64,000 nt of DNA from a virus: positions 102,602-166,601 of IMG/VR virus record IMGVR_UViG_3300022890_000011, one strand, 5' to 3'. Under the pieces are notes generated by a model. That model saw only the letters and a program-made list of their open reading frames with translations. It had not been told where the DNA came from and did no database searches. The first letter of the stretch is position 1. Each line of letters opens with the position of its first letter. This document shows, piece by piece, positions 48,636-57,620 of the stretch. The translations under genes and the position numbers were made by a program.

Positions 48636-48808
48636 TGGTAAAAAAATGTAAATATCACTTAATCATAGAAAATCCTAAAGATGAAGTTTTAGGTATTTAT
48701 TTTCATATTGAAGATGGTGAAGAAATAGAAAAAGCATCTAAAAGATTAGCTAAACAATATAAATTTAAAAAGTATAAAATAGAATTAAATCCATTTTATA
48801 TGAATTGA
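48632..48808 (+). CDS. Small protein, 58 residues
   Basis: Start at the ATGA overlap (48632), stop TGA at 48806-48808. The product starts MMVKKCKYHLIIENPKDEVL and ends LNPFYMN. Basic alpha/beta fold with one Cys; no domain. Coupling to the upstream gene supports expression. Confidence 0.5.
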   Translation: MMVKKCKYHLIIENPKDEVLGIYFHIEDGEEIEKASKRLAKQYKFKKYKIELNPFYMN

Positions 48809-48842
48809 CAATTGTATAATTCATTATTAATATATAAGTATA

Positions 48843-49211
48843 ATGAAATATTTAAAAACATTTGAAAATGATCAATTGAATTTATCCTTTAATATTTGGT
48901 TTGATTTAATCGAAATATCTAATAAATTATATAATAAATATTGGAAATATGATTCAGTTGAAGATATTGATATGGTTAAAATCAAACTTGAAAATACAAT
49001 TTTTGTAAATATTTTTAAATTCAATGAAATAGAATTATGGAAATGGAAACATACTGACCCAGAATTATATATAAATATAACCAATGATGGTACTAATTCT
49101 ACCACTATAAGTAATGTTGATGATCTTGAATTAAATGATAAAATACATGATGTTTTGAAAGATCCAAATACAATAATAAAACTAGAAGCAAATAAAATGG
49201 GTTTATTATAA
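48843..49211 (+). CDS. Tagged NKMGLL-family protein
   Basis: 122 residues beginning MKYLKTFENDQLNLSFNIWF and ending LEANKMGLL. Both family signatures are present. The middle is strand/helix mixed with Asn/Asp-rich loops. Candidate head-packaged protein of unknown function. Confidence 0.7.
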   Translation: MKYLKTFENDQLNLSFNIWFDLIEISNKLYNKYWKYDSVEDIDMVKIKLENTIFVNIFKFNEIELWKWKHTDPELYINITNDGTNSTTISNVDDLELNDKIHDVLKDPNTIIKLEANKMGLL

Positions 49212-49237
49212 AGAACTTCCCAAGAAAATTTAAATTA

Positions 49238-49900
49238 ATGAATAAATATTATTGTCCTAATTGCAAAACTCAACTTATTAGCAATGAAATAATTATTGTT
49301 GAAGATTGTCTGGAACATGAAAGGCAAACTCCTAAAATGATATGTCCAAATAAAGATTGTGAATGTTGTAAATATAATATGTTTTGGAATGACTATGGTG
49401 AGTTTTATTCTGGAGCTAATTTTCGTATTTCTAATAAAATATTTCCAGATCGCAGATATGCTGCATTAAACTCAAATGCTAAAAAATCAGAGGTAGAAAT
49501 ATTTAAAAATGGATTAAAGAGTAAAACTTATTTATCCCCTGTTTTTTGTTTTTATTTGTTACAACCGTTAATTGAACATAATTATAAAGGTGATAATTGG
49601 GGTAATGTGTTAAAAAAGTCATATAGTTTAAAATTTCTAAAGAGAGATGATGGTAGAGGATTTTGTACATATTATACTTTTCCAATAAAGTCTTTATATT
49701 CAAGTATTAGATATTTTCATAGTAATGTTAAATTTTATAAAAAGAATAAGACTAAATATGGTTTAGATCAAGTTCATGATCAATTTAAACCTTTAGGTGA
49801 ATGGGATAAAAGATGGTGGAGAAAGTTATCAAAGTTTTATTCTAAAACATTTTTCAAAAGTTTAAGAAATGAAGTTATAATTAAAAAATTATATGAATAA
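49238..49900 (+). CDS. Zinc-ribbon protein of unknown function
   Basis: 220 residues. CPNC at 6-9 and the later CPNKDCECC give four or more cysteines in the first 45 residues, typical of a zinc ribbon. The rest is basic and aromatic (RRWWR-like WDKRWWRKL near the C-terminus). It might bind DNA or RNA. No catalytic motif. Confidence 0.65.
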   Translation: MNKYYCPNCKTQLISNEIIIVEDCLEHERQTPKMICPNKDCECCKYNMFWNDYGEFYSGANFRISNKIFPDRRYAALNSNAKKSEVEIFKNGLKSKTYLSPVFCFYLLQPLIEHNYKGDNWGNVLKKSYSLKFLKRDDGRGFCTYYTFPIKSLYSSIRYFHSNVKFYKKNKTKYGLDQVHDQFKPLGEWDKRWWRKLSKFYSKTFFKSLRNEVIIKKLYE

Positions 49901-49967
49901 CAAATTTTGTTAATTGTCATTTTCTGACATTTTGTTTTAGATATATAATAAAAACAAAAATTTTAAA

Positions 49968-51017
49968 ATGACTGATAAAAAGAAAATAACTAAGACATAT
50001 TCAATAGAAGAACAAATCTTCAATAGATTTGATGAGATTTGTAGACAAAAAAACATCAATCGCTCTAAGTTCATAGAGAAAAAAATCAACGAATTCATAT
50101 TGGAAAATTGGTCAGTAGATCAAAATAAAATGTACTCATTACCTGGGTCAGATGATTATGTCAAAATTGTCGACACTAATATTGAAAATGGTAATGGTTA
50201 TGTTAAGTTAAATAATGGTAACAAATTAAAATTGGCTGACTTTGAATTAATGTATACTGAAGAAGTAATAGATCCAGATAATTTTTTGAATTTGGGCGCA
50301 TTTAATGAATCACTTATAAGTGCTACTAATGAAATAGAAGTTGATGATTATATTAAAAATGATCATGTGGAAATATTGGCTGAAAATCTTAATAAATCAT
50401 ATTTAAATTCTGACTCATTACCACCAATTAGTGAATTGAATAAAATCAACGATATTAATGTTGAATTGGGTGGTGTTATATTAAATGACGATATTGATCA
50501 AATTGATCCTTCATTTTTAAATAAATCTATGATGTCTATTAATGATATTGAGAAAGTTAAAGAAATTATTGATAAAGTAGATATTAAAGAACATTTAGAA
50601 AATCACGATTATAATGTTAAGATAAAAGTTAATGGTCAAGAAGAATCAGAAAATAATCCATTATTTTATAAAGGTGATTCTGATACAACTTTTGAAGAAT
50701 GGATAAAAGAAAAAAATGAGAATACAATTTTTCCAACACCAACAAATAATATTAAAGAATTGGAAGTTCGTAAGAATAGTGAACCAAAGGAAGAATTGAT
50801 GGATAAATATGAATTCACAGAAGATTTAAAATCTATTTATGTTAAAGATAAAAATAGTAAATATTTTGGAATAGAATATAAATTAGTTGATTTATATAAT
50901 ATTGATGATTTTACTGATCTTACTAAGTTTGAAATGGTGAAATTTGCAATGACACATCCAAAAATAAGAGATAGTTATTTTACTGATTCAAATGGTAGAA
51001 TATTATTTCAAGGATAA
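49968..51017 (+). CDS. RHH-domain protein with a long acidic C-terminal region
   Basis: 349 residues. The first ~50 (ITKTYSIEEQIFNRFDEICR, INRSKFIEKKINEFI) match a ribbon-helix-helix DNA-binding domain. The remainder is acidic, low in aromatic residues and possibly partly unfolded, ending in a small ordered domain (FEMVKFAMTHPKIRDSYFTD). It has a promoter-like region upstream (ttttctgacattttgtttta). A large RHH regulator or partition-like protein is possible. Confidence 0.65.
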   Translation: MTDKKKITKTYSIEEQIFNRFDEICRQKNINRSKFIEKKINEFILENWSVDQNKMYSLPGSDDYVKIVDTNIENGNGYVKLNNGNKLKLADFELMYTEEVIDPDNFLNLGAFNESLISATNEIEVDDYIKNDHVEILAENLNKSYLNSDSLPPISELNKINDINVELGGVILNDDIDQIDPSFLNKSMMSINDIEKVKEIIDKVDIKEHLENHDYNVKIKVNGQEESENNPLFYKGDSDTTFEEWIKEKNENTIFPTPTNNIKELEVRKNSEPKEELMDKYEFTEDLKSIYVKDKNSKYFGIEYKLVDLYNIDDFTDLTKFEMVKFAMTHPKIRDSYFTDSNGRILFQG

Positions 51018-51019
51018 AT

Positions 51020-51060
51020 AATTTGATTTTTTATTTTTAGAAAAATTTTGTATATTTAAA
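51020..51060 (+). promoter_or_regulatory. Candidate promoter
   Basis: tttttagaaaaattttgtat followed by atttaaa stands after the 3' end of the RHH gene, ~90 bases before the next ATG. It has the recurrent A4T4-N2-TATATT core. Confidence 0.42.
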
Positions 51061-51144
51061 TAATCAAAAAGATAAATTTTAACTATAAAAGAAAAAGATG
51101 TTTGTCTGAATTGTGAAATTATAAACCCTAAAAAAATTGAAAAT

Positions 51145-51396
51145 ATGTTTACTTTAAGCTCCTTATGGATATTGTTAATAGGAATAATCCCTTTCATTAT
51201 CGCTGTATTTAATAAAAAATCACCTTTTCCAAAAGCTAAAATTTGGAAAATGTTAAAATGGAACTCTGTCATCGGCGTAGGTTACTGGGTACTAGGCTCA
51301 TTACCATTTATTGGTAGTTTGTTTGGACTCGGGTGGATCTTCTTATTAGGATGGGCATTGTTTCCTAATTGGATATTGTTTAAATGGTTAAATTAA
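51145..51396 (+). CDS. Small membrane protein, possibly with upstream zinc ribbon
   Basis: 83 residues with hydrophobic segments at about 5-23 (SSLWILLIGIIPFIIAVFN) and 51-80 (LGSLPFIGSLFGLGWIFLLG). In-frame codons upstream of the ATG (from about 51079) encode KEKDVCLNCEIINPKKIEN without an ATG, so a longer form using another start, or a frameshift, is possible. A holin-like role is conceivable. Convergent with the next minus-strand gene. Confidence 0.6.
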   Translation: MFTLSSLWILLIGIIPFIIAVFNKKSPFPKAKIWKMLKWNSVIGVGYWVLGSLPFIGSLFGLGWIFLLGWALFPNWILFKWLN

Positions 51397-52082
51397 CTAA
51401 TATTATCTAAGTGTTTTAAATACTCTCTGAGTGTTTTAAACACTTTTCCTTTTTTTGCTCTTTTATTATTTTGCTTTATTGCATTATTAATATCATTATA
51501 TTTTCCCGCCAAAGATTCCAATAAATTTAATTTATTTGCACTAATAACGTGAGATTTAATAAATTCATCAACGGTATCATATATTTCCGATAAATATCCT
51601 GTAGATTTTAATTTAGATAATGATATAATAGTATTTTGATAATATAATTGTGATGGTATTATTGATAGATATTTAATTGATGGGTTATATGTAGAACCTC
51701 TTATTTGATCAATATCTAAAGATTCGTAATTATTATTTTTTAAGAATTTAATTAAAGTATCATATTCCTCTTTGTTATTTATTTTAACAACATAGTTATT
51801 CCAACTTGTTGATTCCAATAATCCCATATTTATTCCTTGAAATAATGACTCCAATTCTTCAATTGTTGTAAATGAATCAATTATATTAAAAAGAGCACCT
51901 ATTTTATATTCTGTGAGGAATGTATAATAAAACCATTTTTCAGAAGGTATAATTACAATATAATGTGCATAATCATAATACTTAGAAGACTCATTATTTT
52001 GATAATCTTGTTTTAATAAATAATCTGTGTATAAAACAAGATCTTTTTTATTATCTATTTTTATTAAATATGCACTTTTCAT
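51393..52082 (-). CDS. Tandem-domain NKMGLL-family protein
   Basis: 229 residues made of two related halves. The first (AYLIKIDNKKDLVLYTDYLL to FQGINMGLLES) and the second (NYVVKINNKEEYDTLIKFLK to SANKLNLLESL) each start with a strand-rich segment and end in the family signature. This shows that the C-terminal motif is part of a repeated domain of ~95 residues. It lacks the N-terminal tag. A basic helical tail follows (NKRAKKGKVFKTLREYLKHL). It abuts the next tagged gene. Confidence 0.68.
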   Translation of the reverse strand: MKSAYLIKIDNKKDLVLYTDYLLKQDYQNNESSKYYDYAHYIVIIPSEKWFYYTFLTEYKIGALFNIIDSFTTIEELESLFQGINMGLLESTSWNNYVVKINNKEEYDTLIKFLKNNNYESLDIDQIRGSTYNPSIKYLSIIPSQLYYQNTIISLSKLKSTGYLSEIYDTVDEFIKSHVISANKLNLLESLAGKYNDINNAIKQNNKRAKKGKVFKTLREYLKHLDNIS

Positions 52083-52453
52083 TAAAATAATCCTAAGTTA
52101 ATTTTTGATTTTAATTCTTCGTCAAATTTGATAGTTAATTCAAATATTATTCTATTATCACCTTCTTCATAATCATTTTTTGAAAAACCCATTACTTTTA
52201 AAGATAATTCATATGTTTCAGATATATTTTCGAATCTTTCTTTAATATCAAATAATTCTGATAGTTCATATTCACCGTCTATTTTCCATACAAAATCTAA
52301 TTTTTCTATATCAGAAATTGAGTCAAAAAAATCATAATCTTCTTCATCTTCATAATAGACTGGATAATTTAATAATTGATTTTCAATTATTTTGATAAAT
52401 TTTTTTAAAATTTGTTCGTCTATTTTTTCGTTATATGACTTTAAATATTTCAT
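52082..52453 (-). CDS. Tagged NKMGLL-family protein
   Basis: 123 residues beginning MKYLKSYNEKIDEQILKKFI and ending SKINLGLF. Family tag and C-terminal motif present. Acidic, with a central aromatic patch (YYEDEEDYDFFDSI). ATG/stop overlap of one base with both neighbours in the minus-strand group. Confidence 0.68.
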   Translation of the reverse strand: MKYLKSYNEKIDEQILKKFIKIIENQLLNYPVYYEDEEDYDFFDSISDIEKLDFVWKIDGEYELSELFDIKERFENISETYELSLKVMGFSKNDYEEGDNRIIFELTIKFDEELKSKINLGLF

Positions 52454-52861
52454 TATATTAAACCCATTTTATTTCCTTCTACTTGAGATTTACAATCATC
52501 TGATATTAAAAATTCATATATATCATAAGCATATTCTAATAAATTGTATTGTCTAATATCACCTAAACTATATAGTTCACCTTCATCTTCTACTATTGTT
52601 ATATCAGTGTTTTTACGATCTTTATTAATTGTTAATTTGTTAAAATGTTCAATATCTATTAATAAAGTTAAATGTGTTCCCTCACCTATATATTTCTCAC
52701 ATAATGATTGGATATTTTCTATTAAATCTTCAAGTAATTCTGATCTTTCTTGTATATTGTCGATATTTGAATTCATGTTTAATTATATTGGATTGTAAAT
52801 CTTCAATCTTTTTATCATTCCAATCCTTAAAATCTTCGTTATATTTCTTTAAGTGTTTCAT
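52453..52861 (-). pseudogene. Tagged NKMGLL-family gene split by a frameshift
   Basis: A minus-strand ATG at 52861 opens a frame MKHLKKYNEDFKDWNDKKIE that runs to 52730. A second frame from 52776 (MNSNIDNIQERSELL) encodes the rest and ends EGNKMGLI at 52453. The two overlap and differ by one base around 52777-52785, so a single protein of about 135 residues has probably been split. The ATG overlaps the upstream gene's stop (ATGA), showing that 52861 is the real start. Confidence 0.6.
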
Positions 52862-53184
52862 AATAGTCCCATCTTTAAAGATTCTATCATATCTTTATTT
52901 ATTTTTGATAAAGAAAAAATTAATATTAGATAAATTGCTTCAAGACCAACATCAATTTCAATTTCAACATTAAAAATTTCACGTAAATTATTTAGTTTAT
53001 TTAAATAATCATCCTTTGTTAAATAAATAATATCAGGATCTCTAAAATTAATAGATATAACAAAATTATCATTAGAATTTAAATAACTATTAAAACCTTT
53101 ATTAAATATCTTTTTAACGTAATTTTTAAGAGGTTCTTGAAAATAATCCCAACTAGATTCATTGTATTTATTTAAGTGTTTCAA
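52858..53184 (-). CDS. Tagged NKMGLL-family protein
   Basis: 108 residues beginning MKHLNKYNESSWDYFQEPLK and ending MIESLKMGLL. The tag is followed by an E-S junction (YNE before S), similar to a T4-type prohead protease site. No enzymatic motif. It starts the minus-strand run 53184 to 51393. Confidence 0.7.
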   Translation of the reverse strand: MKHLNKYNESSWDYFQEPLKNYVKKIFNKGFNSYLNSNDNFVISINFRDPDIIYLTKDDYLNKLNNLREIFNVEIEIDVGLEAIYLILIFSLSKINKDMIESLKMGLL

Positions 53185-53250
53185 AAACTGATACTATTTT
53201 TTGGTATATATAAATTTTTAAATGTAAAAGAAAATTCTTATATTACTTGG

Positions 53251-54000
53251 ATGAATAAAAATGCAAAAATATTAATAATCCCTGATTGCCACGGTCATGA
53301 TACATTCAAGCAATCACTTAAAAATAATAATATTGATAAGTATGATTTAGTTATTTTTCTTGGTGATTATTGTGATAGTTTTACTCTTGATAATATTACA
53401 ATTAAGAATAATTTATTAGATATAATTCAACTTAAAAAAGATTATCCAGATAAAGTAGTTCTTTTATGGGGTAATCATGAGATGCATTATTATTTAGGTA
53501 GAAGTTTTAAATGCACAGGTTTTAGATCTGAGGCTTATTTTGATTTGAATGAAATATTTGTTAAAAATAGTGATTTATTTCAAACTGCTTTTCAGTTAGA
53601 CACAAAAGATGGTGACAAATATTTGTTTAGTCATGCAGGTGTTGAACAGGGGTGGTATGATGAACATATAAAAGAACATTTCACATATGATATGGCATTT
53701 ACATTAAATATGTTATTTGAACAAAATTATAAACCAATTTTTGATGTTGGTCGAGGAAGAGGCGGTTTCAAAAGAGTTGGTGGTGTGTTATGGGCTGATT
53801 ATCATGAATTATATCAAAGTCCCATTAAGGGTTATAATCAAATAGTTGGACATACTTATTTAAAAGATGGTTTTAGATTGATGAAATGGGATGATGGTAG
53901 ATTTGTTCATTTTATTGATGGTCCACCATATTATTTAGAAATGGAAATTGAGAATGTTATCTCTTGGGAATTGTTTAATGACCAGGAAATCCAAGATTAA
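53251..54000 (+). CDS. Calcineurin-like metallophosphatase
   Basis: 249 residues from the ATG at 53251 (MNKNAKILIIPDCHGHD). Motifs: D-x-H in PDCHGH, GD in FLGDYCD, GNHE in LWGNHEMHY, then FSHAG and IVGHTY, all expected for a PPP-type phosphoesterase binding two metals. A paralogue lies at 56880. Substrate unknown; protein phosphatases, nucleotide or RNA 2',3'-cyclic phosphodiesterases share the fold. The ORF's upstream extension to 53176 crosses a promoter-like region and is not favoured. Confidence 0.85.
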   Translation: MNKNAKILIIPDCHGHDTFKQSLKNNNIDKYDLVIFLGDYCDSFTLDNITIKNNLLDIIQLKKDYPDKVVLLWGNHEMHYYLGRSFKCTGFRSEAYFDLNEIFVKNSDLFQTAFQLDTKDGDKYLFSHAGVEQGWYDEHIKEHFTYDMAFTLNMLFEQNYKPIFDVGRGRGGFKRVGGVLWADYHELYQSPIKGYNQIVGHTYLKDGFRLMKWDDGRFVHFIDGPPYYLEMEIENVISWELFNDQEIQD

Positions 54001-54017
54001 AAAGTCTTGGATTTTTT
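53987..54017 (+). terminator. Intrinsic terminator after the phosphatase gene
   Basis: AAATCCAAGA and TCTTGGATTT form a perfect 10-bp stem with an 8-base loop, followed by a T run. The stem overlaps the stop codon of the phosphatase gene. Confidence 0.85.
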
Positions 54018-54063
54018 GTTTATATTTGAATTTTAGTTTTTAATATATAAAATAAATGATTGA

Positions 54064-55566
54064 ATGAACATGTTGAAACACAAGTTATTTCAAATATTAT
54101 TAGGATTAACTACATTATTATTAGCTTCTTGTGTTGCATATATTTCGGTTATAGGATTGGTAAAAATATATGCTGGTGTTGGAATTTTAGGTATTGTTAT
54201 ATTTTCAATAATTGAGTTATCAAAAATTGTTGGTGTTACTTATATTCAGAGGTATTGGAAATATTTAACAAATATTAAGAAGTTTATATATATATTACTA
54301 GTTGTTGGTGTTATGGCTATAACATCCTTTAGTGTTTATGGGTTTCTTATGGGTTCTTATCAAGCTACATCAACTAATTTAAATCATATTAATAGTAAAG
54401 TTCAAGTAATAGAAACAAAGAAAGAATATTTAAATAAAGAAATTGGAGGTTTTGAAAAACAGATTAATTTTAGAGATAAGAGAATTAATAGTTTATCAGA
54501 ATTAAGATCACAACAAGAAGTCAGACTTGATACGTTATACCAAAGAAAAGATTGGAAATCTTATCAACAAGCCAAAGATGTAGAAAAAACTATTAAAGAA
54601 GCAAATAATGATATTGATTTATTAAATGTTGAAATTAGTAAATTTAATGGTAAAATTAGTTTATTAACGGATTCTATTTCTAATTATGAAATTCAAATTA
54701 TTGATCTTCAAGATAATGATTATATTTCTGATTTAGGGCCATTGTTATATTTATCTAAAATGACTGGAAAAGACATGGATAAGTTAATAAATATACCAAC
54801 AATTGTTATGATATTTTTATTAGACCCATTTGCTATAGCATTATTAATAGCATTCAACCATATAGGTATAATTGTTGTGAGGTTAAAAAGAGGTGAGAAA
54901 GATGAATTTAAAAAGAAAAAGCCTAAGAAACAAACTGTTGAGATTGTTGAAGAAGATGTATTTGAAGAAGAACCTAAACCAGAAAGAATACCAGAAGACA
55001 TTGAAGAGGAAAATGAAGTTGATATTTTTATAAAGGAGATAGAAAATACACCTGATTTGAATGATATGCTTAATAAGTTATGTGAAAACCCTAGTAATAT
55101 AAATGAACATTTATTGACATTAAAGAAATATGCCAGTAATAGTGATCATATAACAGAATTGAGAACTGACTCTCCAAATTCAATATTTGCTTTATTAGCT
55201 GGTAAACCAAATAAACTTATAAGTTATGATAAGATTTATCATAGAAATATTATAAAGGCAGAAGAAATTGCAAAATTAGAGGGTATAGAATTTGTTTTTG
55301 TACAAAAGAGTGTTATAGAAGATGATATAAAAGATTTTGAACAAACAGATTTATTATTTATTGATGTAGGTTATGATTATAATCAATTAATTAGAAAATT
55401 GTCTATTTTACAAGAAAAAGTTAATAAATTTATTATAATTCATGATACAGAAACAGAAGATATTTGGAAAGCAATAGAAGAGTTTATAAAAACAAATGAT
55501 TCATGGGTTATTAATAAGATTTATAAAAATAATAATGGATTGGTAATTTTAAAAAATAAGAAATAA
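54064..55566 (+). CDS. Membrane/coiled-coil protein fused to a methyltransferase-like domain
   Basis: 500 residues. Four likely transmembrane segments: about 8-30, 35-55, 75-98 and 245-270. Between the third and fourth is a ~130-residue coiled coil (LRSQQEVRLDTLYQRKD etc.). After an acidic linker (EEDVFEEEPKPERIPED) the C-terminal ~170 residues have ELRTDSPNSIFALLAGKPNK, DLLFIDVGYDYNQL, KFIIIHDTE and NNNGLVIL. This order resembles class I SAM-dependent methyltransferases of the CmcI/Methyltransf_24 type. The metal/SAM-binding DTYH seen in those is here DVGY, so activity is doubtful. I know of no named family with this architecture. Confidence 0.65.
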   Translation: MNMLKHKLFQILLGLTTLLLASCVAYISVIGLVKIYAGVGILGIVIFSIIELSKIVGVTYIQRYWKYLTNIKKFIYILLVVGVMAITSFSVYGFLMGSYQATSTNLNHINSKVQVIETKKEYLNKEIGGFEKQINFRDKRINSLSELRSQQEVRLDTLYQRKDWKSYQQAKDVEKTIKEANNDIDLLNVEISKFNGKISLLTDSISNYEIQIIDLQDNDYISDLGPLLYLSKMTGKDMDKLINIPTIVMIFLLDPFAIALLIAFNHIGIIVVRLKRGEKDEFKKKKPKKQTVEIVEEDVFEEEPKPERIPEDIEEENEVDIFIKEIENTPDLNDMLNKLCENPSNINEHLLTLKKYASNSDHITELRTDSPNSIFALLAGKPNKLISYDKIYHRNIIKAEEIAKLEGIEFVFVQKSVIEDDIKDFEQTDLLFIDVGYDYNQLIRKLSILQEKVNKFIIIHDTETEDIWKAIEEFIKTNDSWVINKIYKNNNGLVILKNKK

Positions 55567-55577
55567 TCAAGATCTAA

Positions 55578-55955
55578 TTATAATAATCCCATTTTTTTAG
55601 ATTCTATAAACGTTGTTACATCTTCACTTGTTAAATAATTATAAAAATCTTGCATACCTTTTTTATCATTAAATAAAGGATTTTTATAATCTAATGATTT
55701 AAATTTACCATGATATCTTAAAAGTTCAACTAAAAATATTTGATTGTGTTCAATTGTAATATATATATTATATATAATACCAGAGAATGGTTCACTGAAA
55801 TATATTAAACAAGTATCAAATTTTGTAGTTAAAATATTACCTGGAACATTTATTTCATATTTTTCAATTTGTGTTAATTTACTTATTTCATCTAATTTAG
55901 ATAGAATCTTGTTTAAAACTTCTGATTCGTTTATAAAATTGTTATAGTTTTTCAT
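55578..55955 (-). CDS. Tagged NKMGLL-family protein
   Basis: 125 residues. It begins MKNYNNFINESEVLNKILSK; FINE before S is an excellent T4-type protease site (I-x-E then S) at position 10. It ends FIESKKMGLL. The middle is strand-rich (FDTCLIYFSEPFSGIIYNIY). Strong candidate for a capsid-packaged protein. Confidence 0.72.
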   Translation of the reverse strand: MKNYNNFINESEVLNKILSKLDEISKLTQIEKYEINVPGNILTTKFDTCLIYFSEPFSGIIYNIYITIEHNQIFLVELLRYHGKFKSLDYKNPLFNDKKGMQDFYNYLTSEDVTTFIESKKMGLL

Positions 55956-56395
55956 TATAATAATCCTAAATTTTCCCCTTCTATATAATGAATGTTTTCT
56001 TCATTAAATGTTTTAAATTTATCTTTATCATACTCTATAATTATATCAAGTTCTGGATGTGTTTCTAAATCTAAATAATAGTCAAGGTTAGTATCATCTA
56101 ATATTTTCTTGAATTTATTTAATTCATTTAAAAAATATGAAAATTCTGTCTTGATGATTCCAGTTTTCTCCCACTCTGTATTAAATTCATTAAAACTAAT
56201 TCTTATTTCGATACCACCTTTGAATAATCCTTCGATAGTTACATTGTAATTATTTATAAGAAAATATTTATAAAGTATTTTAATAGTTAGTTTAGTATCA
56301 GCACCATGTTCTATTGAAAATTTTTTAATAGAGTTTTTAAATGAGGATATCATGCTTTTATATGTTACTTCGTTATATTTTTTAATATATTTCAT
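55955..56395 (-). CDS. Tagged NKMGLL-family protein
   Basis: 146 residues beginning MKYIKKYNEVTYKSMISSFK and ending HYIEGENLGLL. It overlaps its downstream neighbour by one base. Beta/alpha mixed middle. No enzymatic motif. Confidence 0.7.
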   Translation of the reverse strand: MKYIKKYNEVTYKSMISSFKNSIKKFSIEHGADTKLTIKILYKYFLINNYNVTIEGLFKGGIEIRISFNEFNTEWEKTGIIKTEFSYFLNELNKFKKILDDTNLDYYLDLETHPELDIIIEYDKDKFKTFNEENIHYIEGENLGLL

Positions 56396-56408
56396 AAATT
56401 ATTATTTT

Positions 56409-56804
56409 CTATTTGGGTGTGCTTCTGCTGTGTGTATTGAATGTTTTAAATTTAATTATTTTTTTTTCATCAACATCTTGAACTATTAAATCTTCTTTAC
56501 CTTCTTCATCAAATTTTCTACCAGTTCCATCTTCTGATTTTCTATTTTTCATTCCTTTTTCCCAGTTTGGTAAACCAAATGTTGGATTATAATAATCTTC
56601 TATTTCTTCTTCATGATCAGAAGCTATTGATTTATATACGTAATCTTTTGGTGGTAATTCGCCGTTTTCATCAAAATATTTTTTGATAAGATCATAAGTT
56701 GGTTTGTGTTCAGATTGAATTTCAGCACCTGATTCTAATTCTTCTTGATTTTCAAATTCATCGAATCTTTCTTCAAAGTCTTGGTATTTTTTAATATTTG
56801 ACAT
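56409..56804 (-). CDS. Acidic protein with tag-like N-terminus
   Basis: 131 residues beginning MSNIKKYQDFEERFDEFENQ, with EELE before SG a few residues later (a possible L-x-E site). Highly acidic and probably flexible (HEEEIEDYYNPTFGLPNWEK). It ends SRSTPK and lacks the NKMGLL motif. Could be packaged, internal or scaffold-like. Confidence 0.58.
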   Translation of the reverse strand: MSNIKKYQDFEERFDEFENQEELESGAEIQSEHKPTYDLIKKYFDENGELPPKDYVYKSIASDHEEEIEDYYNPTFGLPNWEKGMKNRKSEDGTGRKFDEEGKEDLIVQDVDEKKIIKFKTFNTHSRSTPK

Positions 56805-56879
56805 TATGTAAATTTTAATTTTTTTAAAATATTTATGTTATATTGTGTATATATTAAAATAAATTCTTTAATCTAAAAA

Positions 56880-57620
56880 ATGACAAAACAAATCGTAATT
56901 ATTGGAGATTCTCATGCTAGACCAATAGCCATTGAGATAATAGAATTACATCTAAAAAGCGCTCATAAAATAATACTACTTGGAGATTACGTAGATCCAT
57001 ATATTCTCTCACCAATATCAGATAAGAAGGTAGTTAGTCACCTAAAAAAGATTATTAAATATAAAAAAGATTATCCAGATAAATTTGTTTTATTGATAGG
57101 CAATCATGATATACATTATGTTCATCCTTCAATAAGATGTAGTAGATATAATTATAAAATTGCTACTGAATTAAGAGAATTATACACAGAAAATTGGGAT
57201 TTATTTGATATATCACACCAAATAGAAAATTATCTTTTTACACACGCTGGTGTTTGTATGAAATGGTTAGATAAACATTGGTCACATTTTGAATCTTTTG
57301 GTCTTAAACCTGATTATTCTAATATAGATCAAGTTTTGAAAGATGTTCATAAAAGTAAATTGTTTTATATTTTACATGAAGTTGGTTCTTTTAGATCTAA
57401 TCCGGAAGAATATCCTAAAGTAAGCGGTGCTGTTACCTGGTGTGACAAAAGTGAAGGTAAAAATGATTATATACCTGGATTTCATCAGTATGTTGGTCAT
57501 AGTCAAGGTGGTATTTTAGAAACATTTGGTGATGATGAGTCTTCAATAACATATTGTGATACATTGGGATTGTCAGGCGAATATGTAGTATTAAAATTAA
57601 AAGATGATGAAAGTATTTAG
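56880..57620 (+). CDS. Calcineurin-like metallophosphatase, second copy
   Basis: 246 residues. IVIIGDSHARP (D-x-H), ILLGDYVDP, LLIGNHDIHYV, LFTHAGV and QYVGHSQGG carry the dimetal motifs in order. It resembles the enzyme at 53251 along its length (for example the GDY-D spacing and KKDYPDKxVLL), so the two are paralogues. The last codons overlap the next gene. Confidence 0.85.
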   Translation: MTKQIVIIGDSHARPIAIEIIELHLKSAHKIILLGDYVDPYILSPISDKKVVSHLKKIIKYKKDYPDKFVLLIGNHDIHYVHPSIRCSRYNYKIATELRELYTENWDLFDISHQIENYLFTHAGVCMKWLDKHWSHFESFGLKPDYSNIDQVLKDVHKSKLFYILHEVGSFRSNPEEYPKVSGAVTWCDKSEGKNDYIPGFHQYVGHSQGGILETFGDDESSITYCDTLGLSGEYVVLKLKDDESI

